A stretch of 64,000 bases of DNA from positions 171,536,790 to 171,600,789 of the forward strand of contig NC_133647.1 of assembly GCF_009905375.1 (NCBI RefSeq). Direction: 5' to 3'. The stretch comes from Apium graveolens (Eukaryota; Streptophyta; Magnoliopsida; Apiales; Apiaceae). A model generated the notes under the pieces. The model did not search any database and was not told where the DNA came from. It saw nothing but the letters and a program-made list of their open reading frames with translations. This document shows positions 45,084 through 57,837 of this stretch, piece by piece. How positions within the stretch are numbered: the stretch's first letter is position 1; every line of letters begins with the position of its first letter. The translations under genes were made by a program, and so were the position numbers.

Positions 45084-48000
45084 TGTGACACCCTCCAAAG
45101 CCAGGCCAGAAGTTTGGGGCCCACAACATATACACACCATATTTAAACCTATTTATGAATATAATAATATAGGCAATGACCCTACTTACCATAATCAAGG
45201 ATCGCAACAGTTTAAAGTATGTCCACAAGCCACAACCTTATTTATTACAACGTACCAAATCCCAAATTTATTTATCTTACATTTGAAGTCAAACTTTATT
45301 ACAAACTTTTAGAAAACACTAAACCACACAACTTCCGCTAGCTCATTTCACTTCAACCTGTAAACCTAGCTGGCACACTCGACCGGGGATCCTCGCCATT
45401 ACCAAATTCCTTTTTAACTAGAAAAGAACATAAACATATTCGCAAGAGTGAGCTAACTATCTCAGCAAGTCATAATGACAACATTGAGATTTAATAATGA
45501 TCAATTGAAACGATATAGGGAATCAAGTTTCCAGCTAAGCAATGATTAGAATTGGATATTCACTTTTATTTTAAAAACCACGATTAGGCTGCTGATCAGT
45601 CACGCACTAACACCGAGCAAGGCTCCCAGCTTTGCACTGGATCTAAGGCACACATTGGCCTAATACGACCACGAATCTGGTCTGACCACAAATCTGGTCC
45701 ATATTTAAAAATAATCCAATTCTATAATAATAACATGATAAATAACGTAATTCGATAAACTGAATCATAAACAACATTTATCTTGAAGCATAAGGTGATT
45801 CACAACACCAGAAAGGTATAACAAGGTAAACAAGAAGATTGACTTTCAATTCAAGGAAAGAATCAAAGTGTAAAAGACCAAGGGTACAAAGGCTACAAGG
45901 ATTGGTCTTCTGCTATGCAAGGCATAAAGGTTTGTCTGACAAGCAATCTCATGTCAAGGATCAGTATGTGGTAGATATGTATTTGTGGAGTAGTATCGGA
46001 TATGTGTGGTTCGTATCCAAGAATTCAACAATCAAAGGTCTACAAGAAATCAGGCTCAAGATCAATAAGAATCAGGGTTTAGGGTTAAGTACTACAAAGT
46101 ACTTTCAATATAGAATAGGAATTACTGGGAATAATTGCAACATAATGAAAAGAGTTCAAAAGTATTCACAAGTATATTACAAGAAAGTTCAGGGACACTT
46201 GCTTTATCAATTCGCTTTCACTTCACTAACACTTGTCAATTGGTTCCCAGTCACTAACCACTTGCTTTCCTTTTCTACATATTGCATCCTCTGTTAGACA
46301 TCACATATACTCATCAACACTATTTCTCAACTCATTCTATTCGATACAAGCTTCTATCTACCCTTCGTTTCACCCAAATCCGACGTACGGATTAAAAGTT
46401 ACAGCAGAAACAATCAAAAAATGCACAACCAATCATTTTATTCAGCAATCAGGTCACATATAACACATAGCATGTTAGATATTCAATCCAAATAATTTTT
46501 CAAAGAAGATTCGGGGTCAAAATGATTTTTCAAGTATTTAATACGAATTTTTGAACATTTTTGGGAATTAAAATTGGACTACGAATCATTTTATAATTAA
46601 ATAATAGGGTTCGAACACCCGAACCTGGCTTTAAAATAATTTTATAATAATTATCGAGACTTGAAAATAATTTAAAATAATATTTTAAAGCTCGAAACTA
46701 TTTTTTAGAATTTTTAAATCAATAATAAATAATTAAATCCAATTAAATAATCAATTAAAACTAATTAATAACTAATTAAATTAATTATCAATTAATATTT
46801 AAATTAATTGACTAATTAAATAACTAATTTTATTAAATAATTAAGATTTATTTTAGAATTAAAATTAATTTTCAGAATAAAAATATTGATTTTTGGAATT
46901 AAAATAGATAAATAAAAACAATTTCTAAAAATAGAAATTCCAGGGGTTTAAGTATAAGGTTTTGAAACTTTTGATCGTAATATTGAACATGTAACATTTG
47001 CAAAAGTGGGTACGAAAACTGAAAATAAGGAAAACAACAGGCGTTAAAGTGAATTTTTCCCCCCGCCACCTGTTCCGACGAGCCGCCGCCGGCGACTTTG
47101 CCGGACTTCGTTCCTCTGTCCATAAATGCACAGGAAGGTGCAGAATTAAAGAATAGCTCCCCAAAAATTTGTTCCCGTGATCGAACTCGGCAAACGGCTC
47201 GTTTCCTGCCGAAAATTGCAACTGAAGTTCGCCGGCGGCGAACTCCATTTCCAGAATCCGGCGATCAAAAACGAAATCGTTCACTCGATTTGATTACACG
47301 AAAAGACTCCTCTTAAAACGATGCACACACTGGTGAACTCAGTTGCAACCCAGAATTCATCAATCAAAAACCCCTAAATTCTATTTAAAAACATTCAAGA
47401 ACAGTGAAGAACATTGATAAATCTTAATTCAAGAATCAAACAGTCATTTCAACGTGATATTGAACTCCATTTTCGACATATAATATACCAAAATGACCAG
47501 AAAGAGAAGATCTACATGATTATGCCATCAAATCATACACACAACATCAAGAACAAAAATTCATATTTTAATCCATAATTAATTCGAATTAAAATAATTA
47601 AATCAGAAATATACCTTGATTTCTGAGCAAAAACAAATGGTTGATTCAGAAAGAAGATTTAAAGAGCTTCATTTTGATATATTGCATGCCCGAATCGGAG
47701 TTCGATAACGCCTTCGTTTGTGCGATTGATTTTCAAGAATACAGTGTTTTTATAAAGTTTTCTCTGTTTTTCAGGGTTTGTACTGTCTGATTATGATTTT
47801 GCACGTGAAAATGAAATAAGAAAGGGATATTTATATTACAGAATATTAGTACGTTCTGGATCGTGTTGGATCGATAAATATGTTTGTTTTGGATAAACAC
47901 TATCCTTTTTGGATAAACACTATCCTGTTTTGGATTAGCAATATCCTGTTTTGGATAGACTTTATCCTATTTCGGATAATTATCAAAACCGGGCTTTTAT

Positions 48001-48491
48001 AAAACAATTGTACGAAGATAATGTTATCGAAAATGGTTAGCGTATCGAAAATATCGCGCCGGGCCGCACACGGGTCAAACCGTAATCTGGATCGAAAAAG
48101 TCAAAATATGGAAAATGTCCGGAATTACCAGATTAGGTTAGGAAGGAGTTTTCGGAAGAGTTTCGGGTTACAAAAACATAAAAACGGTTGAGGTTGACGA
48201 TTCCCGGCTCTACAAAATAATTTTGTAATTATTCAGAAAATAGTTAATAAACTCATAAATCAATATAAAATCATATAGTACTCTAAAAATTACTAGAAAA
48301 ATACCTTAATTATCTATATTTTATTCTGGACATAATAAAATTAAGATACCTAGACTTTACCACATATGAACATTCAAATAATATCACCAATCATCAAATA
48401 ATCCACCAAAAATCATATAATAATCACATAATAATCTCATAATAATTATTTATTGTTAAAAATAATTACACGTCATGTCCCAGATATTACA
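45084..48491 (-). repeat. Gypsy D 3' LTR
   Basis: 3,408 bp, TGTGACACC...GATATTACA on +. Contains a GC-rich block (47050-47250), a GGATA...TATCC repeat cluster (47887-47990) and a TATAAAAACA box on the - strand near 47745. The short frames inside both LTRs are not genes. Confidence 0.92.
47887..47990. repeat. Palindromic GGATA...TATCC tandem repeats (left LTR of D)
   Basis: About four units of the type GGATAAACACTATCC separated by TTTTT or TGTTTT, each a short inverted repeat. The right LTR has the same cluster at 56886-56990 with one more unit. Confidence 0.85.
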
Positions 48492-48510
48492 TCCTCCCCC
48501 TTAAAAGGAT
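48492..48510 (-). other. Gypsy D polypurine tract
   Basis: CCTTTTAAGGGGGAGGA on the - strand, directly before the 3' LTR. Confidence 0.85.
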
Positions 48511-48540
48511 TCTGTCCTCAGAATCTTTTAAGTAAACAAC

Positions 48541-49059
48541 TGAGGGTACTTTTCTCGCATATCACTTTCTAACTCCCAGGTTGATTCTTCAACCTTTGGG
48601 TTTCTCCAAAATACTCTTACTAAATTCACAAATTTATTTCTCAATACCTTCTCTCTCTTTTCCAAGAATCTCTATTGGATTCTCTACATACGATAAATCT
48701 GTGTGAAGTTCTATCGGCTCATACTCAATTACATGCCTAGAGTCTGGATTATACTTCTTAAGCATCGATACGTGAAAAATATTATGGATATGCTCCATGT
48801 GCGGGGGTAATGCCAATTCGTATTCTACTTTTGCGACATATTTCAAAACATCAAAAGGTCCAACGTATCTAGGACTTAACTTCCCTTTCTTTCCGAATCT
48901 CGATAATCCTTTCCACGGTGACACCTTCAGTAACATTAAATTTCCTTCTTCGAATTCCATATCCTTTCTGAATTGGTCTGCATATTTTCTTTGACGATCT
49001 TGTGCTGCAATTAGCCTTCTCTGAATAACCTCAACAACTTCCTTGGCCTGCTGTACCAA
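48541..49059 (-). pseudogene. Gypsy D integrase C-terminus and chromodomain-like tail
   Basis: The frame 48634-49059 holds RQRKYADQFRKDMEF, the GPF/Y-type segment KLSPRYVGPFDVLKYV, and IHNIFHVSMLKKYNPD, typical of chromovirus integrase ends. It stops at TAA near 48634, but a shifted frame continues with NLVRVFWRNPKVEESTWELE and then DMREKYP, which is chromodomain sequence of the Tekay type. A single frameshift near 48650 separates them. Chromodomains steer integration to heterochromatin. Confidence 0.82.
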
Positions 49060-49095
49060 CTCGGGTCCAAGTATCTTACGTTCTCCGACTTCATC

Positions 49096-50559
49096 CTAAT
49101 ATACATGTGATCGACATTTGCATCCATAAAGCGCTTCATAGGGAGGCATTCCGATATTGGCATGATAGTAGTTATTGTAAGCAAACTCCACTAAGGGAAA
49201 ATGCTCATCCCAATTGCCTTTGAAATCAATGGCACACTCACATAACATGTCCTCGATTATTTGGATTGTTCTCTCGCTTTGGCCGTACGTCTGCGGATGA
49301 TAAGCCGTGCTCATATTTAACTTAGTTCCCAAACATTCTTGGAAACTTCTCCAAAATCTTGAATTGAATTGTGGATCTCGATCAGATACGATAGACACAG
49401 GGACTTCATGACGCATTACTATTTCCTTCAAATACATGTAAACCAACTTATCTAGTGAAAATCTTTCATTGATAGGCAAGAAATGCGCTGATTTGGTTAG
49501 TCTGTCCACTATAAGCCAAATAGCATCGTGGTTCGCTTTCGTCCTTGGTAAGCCAACTATAAAATCTATAGCAATGTGCTCCCACTTCCACTCTAGAATC
49601 TCTAGTGGTTGTAATAATCCACTCGGTCTCTGGTGCTCCGCCTTAACTTTCTGACACGTGTAACATTTGTTAACCCATTCCGCAATTTCTCTCTTCATGT
49701 CTGGCCACCAATAATTTTCTTTTAAATCTCTGTATATCTTGGTACTTCCCAGATGAATGGAATACTTTGAATTGTGAGCTTCTTCTAGAATTTCATTCTT
49801 CAATTTTGCCACTAGTGGTACCCAAATTCTGGATGAAAATCTAAGAATACCTTGATCGTCCTTCTGGGTGCATAACTCTTCTCCAACCAACCGATTGATA
49901 TCCCGATCCATTATTTCCTCTTGGCACTTTCTTATCTTCTCTAACAATTTTGGTTGAAAAGTCATACTGTATATCTTCGCTTCATCAGGTTTGCAAATTC
50001 TGACCTCCAAGTCCAACTTTTGAATTTCCTTATATAATTCCTCAAATATCGTCAACATGTTCAGTCTTTCTTTTCTGCTTAATGCATCTGCCACCACATT
50101 CACTTTTCCTGGATGATAGTTAATCGTGTAATCATAATCTTTGATCAACTCCAATCGTCTCCTCTGTCACATGTTAAGTTCCTTTTGCATGAATATGTAC
50201 TTCAAGCTCTTATGATCCGTATAAATCTCGCATCTTTCTCCATATAAATAGTGTCTCCAAATCTTTAAGGTGAATACTATCGCTGCTAGTTCCAAATCAT
50301 GAGTAGGATACTTCTGCTCATGAGGTTTTAGTTGTCTTGACGCATACGCAATGACTTTATCATGCTACATCAAAACACAACCTAATCCTTTATGAGAAGC
50401 ATCACTATAGATTATGAAATTCCCTTGGTCATCTGGAAGTGACAAAACATATGTCGTGATTAGCCTCTTCTTCAATTCTTAAAAACTTTCTTTGTACTTC
50501 TCATTCCATATAAACTTCTCATTTTTCCTGGTAAGCTTCATCAAAGGCGTCGCAATCTT
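49096..50559 (-). pseudogene. Gypsy D RNase H and integrase core
   Basis: 50160-50559 is RNase H with stops (for example TGA just before 50154, and TAG near 50365); 49096-50154 is a 352-codon frame. It starts at the RNase H end (YTINYHPGKVNVVADALSRK), has the zinc-binding HHCC region (NKCYTCQKVKAEHQ) and the integrase core with AIDFIVGLP, SIVSDRDPQF and YHPQTYGQSERTIQ. The DDE residues are present. The stops fit C-to-T changes (CGA to TGA, CAG to TAG). Confidence 0.87.
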
Positions 50560-51222
50560 CTAGAAATCTTGAAGAAATCGTCGATAATATCCTTCCAGTC
50601 CTAAGAAACTCCTCACCTCTGTTGGTGTTATTGGCCTTTCCAAATTCGTAATAGCTTCAATCTTCGCTAGGTCCACTTTGATCCCTTCGTGACTTACCAC
50701 GTGTCCTAAGAATTGAACTTCTTGTAACCAAAACTCACACTTTAAGAATTTGGCATATAACTTCTCCCTTCTCAAAATTTCCAAAGCTGTCCTTAGATGC
50801 TCCGCGTGGTCTTCTGTTGACTTTGAGTAAATCAAAATATTATCAAGAAACACAATGACAAACATGTCCAAATATTCCTTGAAAATTCCATTCATCAAGT
50901 CCATAAATGCAGCTGGGGCATTGGTCAACCCAAAAGACATCACTAAGAATTCATAACGACCGTACCTTGTTCTGAAAGCTGTCTTTGGTATATCTTCGGG
51001 TTTGATCTTCAATTGGTGATATCCAGATCTCAAATCAATCTTGGAGAAGTACTTGGCTCCTTTCAGCTGATCAAACAAATCATCAATTCGAGGTAATGGA
51101 TACTTGTTCTTGATCGTAAGCTTATTGAGTTCTCGATAGTCGATGCATAATCTCATGCTCCCATCTTTCTTCTTAACAAATAACACCGGTGCACCCAATG
51201 GGGATACACTAGGTCTAATCAC
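50560..51222 (-). pseudogene. Gypsy D reverse transcriptase
   Basis: 220 codons with [47 protein letters not shown] and [12 protein letters not shown]. The catalytic box reads FLDNILIYS where FIDDILIYS is expected: the second Asp is Asn, a single G-to-A change that should kill polymerase activity. It is flanked by stops at both ends (TAG near 51232 and near 50562). Confidence 0.9.
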
Positions 51223-51228
51223 TCCTCT

Positions 51229-51980
51229 CTACAACAATCCTTGCAATTGCTTTGCCAATTTTTTCATTTCCACTGGCGCCATTCTGTACAGGGCCTTAGA
51301 TACTGGTTCCGTTCCAGGTTCCAAGTTGATTACAAATTCGATTTCTCTATCTGGAGGAAGTCCTGGTAATTCGTCTGGAAATACGTCTGGAAATTCATTT
51401 ACCACTGGAATGTTTTCCAGCTTTGCTGGCTCCTGACTTCTATCTATCACATAGGCCATGAAATGCTCGCATCCTTGTCGTAGTAACTTCTTAGCTTGAA
51501 TCATTGTCAAGAACTTCTTCGCTTGTCTCTGGCCTCTAAACGTCACCACTTCCTCGTCTGTCATCTTCAATATTACTTTATTATTATGATAGTTTATTTG
51601 AGCATCGTGCTTAGATAGCCAATCCATTCCTAAAATAACGTCAAACTCTCCTAACTTAAATGGTATCAAGTCAACATCAAACTTATGGCCAGTAATCTCA
51701 ATCTCACAGCTCTTACACACTTGGTTAATAGATACACGCTCCTGATTTGCTAATTCTACCGTCATAATATCACTTAACAATTCAACCGGACAATTCAACT
51801 TATCAACAAAACCTTGAGAAATAAATGATTGAGTTGCTCCGAATCTACTAGCACATTACCACATAAAGAGTTCACAGTAAGCGTACCTGCCAAAACATCA
51901 GTATCCATAATAGCATTCTTCACGGACATGTCATAAACTCTAGCTCTGGGAGATTCATTCATTGTTGGAGTAGCTCCCAT
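51229..51980 (-). pseudogene. Gypsy D protease
   Basis: The frame 51229-51798 includes FDVILGMDWLSKHDA and the linker PDVFPDELPGLPPDREIEF leading to RT. The active-site region lies in a different frame (51795-51980): NVLVDSE, where DSG-A/T is expected, followed by a frameshift near 51840. Confidence 0.8.
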
Positions 51981-53152
51981 GATACGTAATGTGTTGTTGA
52001 CTGGAATTGGCGCCTTGCAATCCCTTGCGATATGTCCTGGCTTCCAGCACTTGAAACAAGTAAATCCAATTGCTAGAACCTTGCCTACCTGATTCTTGGT
52101 AGGCTAGTCCTTGTTGACTGGCTCTCTGGCTGGCTAATTGCGGTACTCCCTTGAATAATGCCTCTTCTGGTTGCATCTATAGCAGACCACACTCAACTTA
52201 ATGCAAACTCCACCATGTTTCTTTCCACAGACTTGACAGTCTGGTGTAGCTGGTCTCTGCTGGATTGGCTGGTTCCCCATGGCCGGGCGGTTACCTTGGC
52301 CTCCGTTTCCTGTATTCTGTCAGTAAAAATTTCTTTCGGGGTGGAACTTGCCCTTCCTCTGATTAAAATTTGGAAACTTCCCTGCTTGGGACTGTCCTTC
52401 ACTTCCCTAAAACTTCCTCTTCTTACCTTCCTTCTCCTTCTGAGACATTTCACTCTCCGTCTCTGCAATCATAGCCTTCTACACAACTCCCGCATATGTA
52501 TCCAACTCAAATATGGCCACCTTCCCTCGGATCCATGGCTTGAGTCATTGATGAAACCTTTTAGCTTTCTTCCTATAAGTTTCCACATATGATGGCACAA
52601 CCTGGACAACTCCTCAAACCTACTTTCATAATCCGCCACTGACATATTCCCCTGTTTTAGCTCCAAAAATTTCAACTCCATTTGATCCCGAACAAACTGA
52701 GGGAAATACTTCTCTAAAAACAGCTCCTTAAATCTATCCCATGTAACATCATCCGTACCTTCCAACATCTTAACAATTTCCCACTAGTAGGTGGCTTCAT
52801 TCTTCAAGTAGTAACTTGCAAACTCAGTCTTTTGCTCCTTCCTCACTTTAACTAAGGCAAATGCCTTCTCAATTTCCTTCAACCAGACTCTTGCCTAGAT
52901 AGGATCTACAAAACCCTTAAACTCTGGTGGATTCACCGCCTAAAAGGTCTTAAAGGTTACCTGAGGGTTGGTCTGCCTCTGCTGTTGTTGAGTCAGGTGA
53001 ACTGTTTGTTGAGCCAAGATCTGAAGAATCTGGGCTACAGTTGGGTCTACGGGACCTGGATTGGCATATTGGTTATTACTGTCTTGGGTGTTGTTGTTGT
53101 TGTTGTTTTCTTCATTCTGGTTGGTGGAACGGGTATTTCTTCTGGTAGACAT
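51955..53152 (-). pseudogene. Gypsy D gag
   Basis: Starts at ATG 53150-53152 with an Asn/Gln-rich leader. The capsid domain follows (WDRFKELFLEKYFPQFVRDQ, LKQGNMSVADYESRFEELSR in 52469-52768), then a basic Gln/Gly-rich stretch, and a knuckle CYRCNQKRHYSREY near 52180 whose last Cys is Tyr. Stops after TFKTF, DPI, TY and GVV all sit where CAG or TGG is expected, so they fit C-to-T or G-to-A changes. Not functional. Confidence 0.85.
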
Positions 53153-54024
53153 TTTCTATAAAGAATCAAACAATTTATTTAACCTTTAAAACATACTCCT
53201 TTTTGTGAAAAGATTTTGTAAAAACAGAAATATCTCTTTTTGAAAACATTTTCAATAGTTGAACAAGTAAATTGCATGCTTCTTTACAGAATGTAAATAG
53301 TTAAGGGGAATACGGTACATGTTATCACAAAACTTTCATAACTGGTGCAGTAAGATAAAACAGGTATGGTAAAGACAATAATGGAAAAGAAAGGTACTGA
53401 TATATATCAAAGTTTGGTGGTACAAGCACAAAACATTTTATTAAAGGAAAAGATACAACATGTCTATTCCTTATTCAGCAGGTCTAGTTTATTCGCACTC
53501 CTACCAAAAGTCCGATAATACACCCTATACACTATTATACATATATTACTTATCACATCATTCATGTCGTTTAGCGTTATGGAAACTCTGGTCCACCAAG
53601 TCTTTCAAAATTCTCCAATGCTTCTCTAGCCCACCCCATAAGAGCATCTGGAGCTGCATACTCACAAGTAGCTCCATGAAGTCTAGTCTCACGCCACGAA
53701 ATGGAATAGCTTGTAATGGTGCAACCGTCGCAACTGGTACTATAGCTGACACCGATAGAAGGTCAGGGCGTGGATCTGCTGACGGTCCTCCAACTGACGG
53801 CTCTGAGTGATCAGATGATATCAAAATAAAGGAATCTTCCATCGCCGCTATCTGATAATTACATTTCTAGATAAGAATCTCGAATCTCGCCAAGAATCAA
53901 ACTCAAACCTACTATTTAACCGCACTCAACCTCTCAACATTCTACTTCTTTATTTTCTAATACTAATCTTAACCCTCTACCCATTCCCGATAATCTAGGC
54001 TTGTGGAAGTGATGTTAAACCTTT

Positions 54025-54036
54025 GCTCTGATGCCA
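54025..54036 (-). other. Gypsy D primer-binding site
   Basis: TGGCATCAGAGC on the - strand, four bases after the LTR; one base different from the site of Sirevirus A. Confidence 0.85.
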
Positions 54037-54040
54037 AACC

Positions 54041-57000
54041 TGTGACGTCCTCCAAACCCGGGTCAGAAGTTTGGGGCCCACAACACATACACACTATATT
54101 TAAACCTGTTTATGAATATAATAATATAGGCAATGTACCTACTTACCATAATCAAGGATCATAACAGTTTAAAGTATGTCCACAAGCCACAACCTTAATT
54201 ATTACAACGTACCAAATCCCAAATTTATTTATCTTACATTTGAAGTCAAACTTTATTATAAACTTTTAGCCCACGCTAAACAACACAACTTTCGCTAGCT
54301 CATTCCACTTCAACCTGTAAACCTAGCTGGCACACTCGACTGAGGATCCTCGCCATTACCAAATTCCTTTTAAACTGGAAGAGAACATAAACATATTCGC
54401 AAGAGTGATCTAACTAGCTCAACAAGTCATAATGACAGCACTGAGATTTAATAATGATCAATTGAAACGATATAGGGAATGAAGTTTCCAGGTAAGTAAT
54501 GATTAAAATTGGATATTTAATTTTATTTTAAAAACCAAGGTTAGGCTGCTGATCAGTCACGCACTAACCCCGAGCAAGGCTCTCAGCTTTGCTCTATATA
54601 TACTGGATCCAAGGCACACATTGGCCTAATATGACCACGAATCTGGTCTGACCACGAATCTGGTCCATATTTAAAAATAATCCAATTCTATAATAATAAC
54701 ATGATAAATAATGTAATTCAATAAACTGAATCATAAACAATATTTATCTCAAAGCATAAGGTGATTCACAACACCAGAAAGGTATAACAAGGTAGACAAG
54801 AAGATTGACTTTCAATTCAAAGAAAGAATCAAAGTGTAGAAGACCAAGGGTACAAAGGTTACAAGGATTGGTCTTCTGCTATTGAAGGAATAAAGGTTTG
54901 TCTGACAAGCAATCTCATATCAAGGATCAGTATGTGGTAGATATGTATTTGTGGAATAGTATCGGATATGCGTGGTTCGTATCCAAGAATTCAACAATCA
55001 AGGTTTACAAGAAATCAGGCTTACGGCTCAAGATCAATATGAATCAGGGTTTAGGGTTAAGTACTTTAAAGTACTTACAATATAGAACATGAATTACTGG
55101 AAATAATTGCAACATAATGAAAAGAGTTCAAAAGTATTCACAAGTTCATTACAAGAAAGTTCAGGGACACTTGCCATATCAATTCGCTTTCACTTCACTA
55201 ACACTTGTCAATTGGTTCACACTCACTAACCACTTGCTTTGCTTTTCTACGTCTCGCTTCCTCTGTTAGAAATCACATATACTCATCAACACTATTTCTT
55301 AACTCATTCTATTCGATACAAGCTTCTATCTACCCTTCGTTTCACCCAAATCCGACGTACGGATTAAAATTTACAGCAGAAACAGTCAAACAATGCACAA
55401 CCAATCATTTTATACAGCAATCAGGTCACATATAACACATAGCACGTAAGATATTCAATCCAAATAATTTTTCAAAAAAGATTCGGGGTCAAAATGATTT
55501 TCCAGGTATTTAATACGAATTTTTGAACATTTTTCGAAATTAAAATTAGACTCCGAATTATTTTATAATTAAATAATAGGGTTCGAACACCCGAATATGG
55601 CTTTAAAATAATTTTATAATAATTACTAAGACTTGAAAATAATTTAAAATAATATTTTAAAGCTCAAAACTATTTTCAAAATTTTTAAATCAATAATAAA
55701 TAATTAAATCCAGTTAAATAATCAATTAAAATTAGGTAACAACTAATTAAATTAATTAATCAATTAATATTTAAATTAATTGACTAATTAAAAAATTAAT
55801 AATCAACTAAAATTAATTAATTAAAAATTCAGATTTATTTTAGATTTAAAAATAATTTTCGGAATAAAAAATATTGATTTTTGGAATTAAAATAGATAAA
55901 TAAAAACAATTTCTAAAAATAGAAATTCCAGGGGGTAAAGTGTAAGGTTTTGAAACTTTTGATCGTAATATTGAACATGTAACCTTTGTAAAAGTGGGTA
56001 CGAAAACTGAAAACAAGGAAAACAACAGGCGTTAAAGTGAATTTCCCCCCCCCCCCCCCGCCACCTATTCCGACGAGCCGCCACCGGCGACTTCGCCGGA
56101 CTTTATTCCTCTGTCCAGAAATGCAAAGGAAGGTGCAGAATTAAAGAATAGCTCCCCAGGAATTTGTTCCCGTGATTGAACTCGGCAAACGACTCATTTC
56201 CTGGCCGAAAATTGCAACCGAAGTTCGCCGGTGGCAAACTCCATTTCTAGAATCCGGCGATCGAAAACGAAATCGTTCACTCGATTTGATTACACGAAAA
56301 GCCTCCTCTTAAAATGATGCACACACTGGTGAGCTCAGTTGCAACCCAGAATTCATCAATCAAAAACCCCTAAATTCTAATTAAAAACATTCAAGAACAG
56401 TGAAGAACATTGATAAATCTTAATTCAAGAATCAAACAGCCATTTCAACATGATATTGAACTTCATTTTCGACATATAATATTCTAAAATGACCAAGAAG
56501 AGAAGATCTACATTATTATGCCACCAAATCATACAAACAACATCAAGAACAAAAATTCATATTTTAATTCATAATTAATTCGAATTAAAATAATTAAATC
56601 AGAAAAATGCCTTGATTTCTGAGAAAAAACAAATAGTTGATTCAAAAAGAAGATTTTGAGAGCTTCGTTTTTATATATTGCACGCCCGAATCGGAGTTCG
56701 ATAACGCCTTCGTTTGTGCGATTGATTTTCAAGAATACAGTGTTTTTATAAAGTTTTCTCTGTTTTTCAGGGTTTGTATTGTCTGATTATGATTTTGCGC
56801 ATGAAAATGAAATAAGAAAGGAATAGTTATATATACAGAATATTAGTACGTTCTGGATCGTGTTGGATCGATAAATACGTTTGTTTTGGATAAACATTAT
56901 CCTTTTTGGATAAACATTATCCTGTTTTGGATAAGCACTATCATGTTTTGGATAAGCACTATCATGTTTTGGATAGACGTTATCCTATTTCGGATAATTA

Positions 57001-57499
57001 TCAAAACCAGGCTTTTATAAAATGATTGTACGAAGATAATGTTATCGAAAAGGGTTAGCATATCGAAAATATCGCGCCGGGCCGCGCACGGGTCAAACCG
57101 TAATCCGGATCAAAAAAGTCAAAATATGGAAAATGTCTGGAATTACCAGATTAGGTTAGGAAGGAGTTTTCAGAAGAGTTTTGGGTTATAAAAATATAAA
57201 AACGGTTGAGGTTGGACGATTCCCGGCTTTATAAAATAATTTTGTAATTATTCAGAAAATAGTTAATAAATTCATAAATCAATATAAAATCATATAATAC
57301 TCCAAAAATTACCTGAAAACTACCTTAATTATCTATATTTTATTCTAAACATAATAAAATTAACATATCTAGACTTTACCACATATGAACATTCAAATAA
57401 TATCACCAATCATCAAATAATCCACCAAAAATCACATAATAATCACATAATAATCATTTATTGATAAAAATAATTACACGTCATGTCCCAGATATTACA
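54041..57499 (-). repeat. Gypsy D 5' LTR
   Basis: 3,459 bp, partner of 45084-48491, with many scattered differences. It has an extra GGATA unit and a longer poly-C run (about 56046-56060). TATAAAAACA on the - strand at about 56742-56752 is the probable promoter. Confidence 0.92.
56886..56990. repeat. Palindromic GGATA...TATCC repeats (right LTR of D)
   Basis: About five units, including two copies of GGATAAGCACTATCA where the left LTR has one related unit. Confidence 0.85.
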
Positions 57500-57504
57500 A
57501 GTAT

Positions 57505-57800
57505 AGTCCTTCCAGTCTTTGTCTATCATCTTCTCGGGTTCTCCAACAAAAAAACAACTACCTTCACTGGTTTATGAGGACCATCATAAATCCTGTTTAG
57601 ATATTCAGGATCCGTGGCTTCCTAACACATGGCCATCCTAACTTCCCATATTGGATATTTATGTATCTTCAGGATTGGCACCTTGATTGCTTCATACCTA
57701 CTCATGTTGCTGCTAATCTGTGATGTGGCTGGGGGTGGTGGTTTTGGATTCGGTGTTTCTTCTTCTTTGTCTCATATTGTTGATTGTTTTTCAGATCTAA
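57505..57800 (-). pseudogene. Sirevirus B gag N-terminus
   Basis: The - strand reads MSRYEAIKVPILKIHKYPIW and DPEYLNRIYDGPHKP, parallel to the gag start of A (33560-33720). A stop lies in it (about 57621, where A has Leu). Cut off from the rest of gag by gypsy D. Confidence 0.75.
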
Positions 57801-57823
57801 AACTATTTGTACGTTAACAACAA

Positions 57824-57835
57824 GTTTTGATACCA
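57824..57835 (-). other. Sirevirus B primer-binding site
   Basis: TGGTATCAAAAC on the - strand, two bases after the LTR; the last bases differ from the standard initiator-tRNA site. Confidence 0.75.
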
Positions 57836-57837
57836 AT

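Larger units (their letters stand above)
45084..57499 (-). mobile_element. Element D: Ty3-gypsy chromovirus (Tekay/Del-like)
   Basis: Long LTRs (45084-48491 and 54041-57499) flank 5.5 kb of gag, protease, RT, RNase H, integrase and a chromodomain-like tail on the - strand. The flanks are GGTAT (45079-45083) and AGTAT (57500-57504), a 5-bp duplication with one change. The TGGCATCAGAGC primer site and a GGGGGAGGA polypurine tract are present. Domain order RT-RNase H-integrase marks gypsy; the chromodomain and 3.4-kb LTRs point to Tekay/Del. Every coding part carries stops. Confidence 0.92.

Noticed and set aside
45839..46463. Frames of 152 and 76 codons on the + strand inside the D LTR
   Set aside because: They run against the element, are broken in the other LTR copy (54898-55435) and show no domain.
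46925..47284. 119-codon frame on the - strand in the left LTR of gypsy D
   Set aside because: It starts at GTG, lies in the LTR, is not kept in the right LTR copy and has no recognisable domain; the GC-rich block explains its length.
53558..53842. 94-codon - frame upstream of gypsy D gag as an extra gene
   Set aside because: Lies between primer site and gag ATG in the leader; no domain seen, most likely a chance frame.
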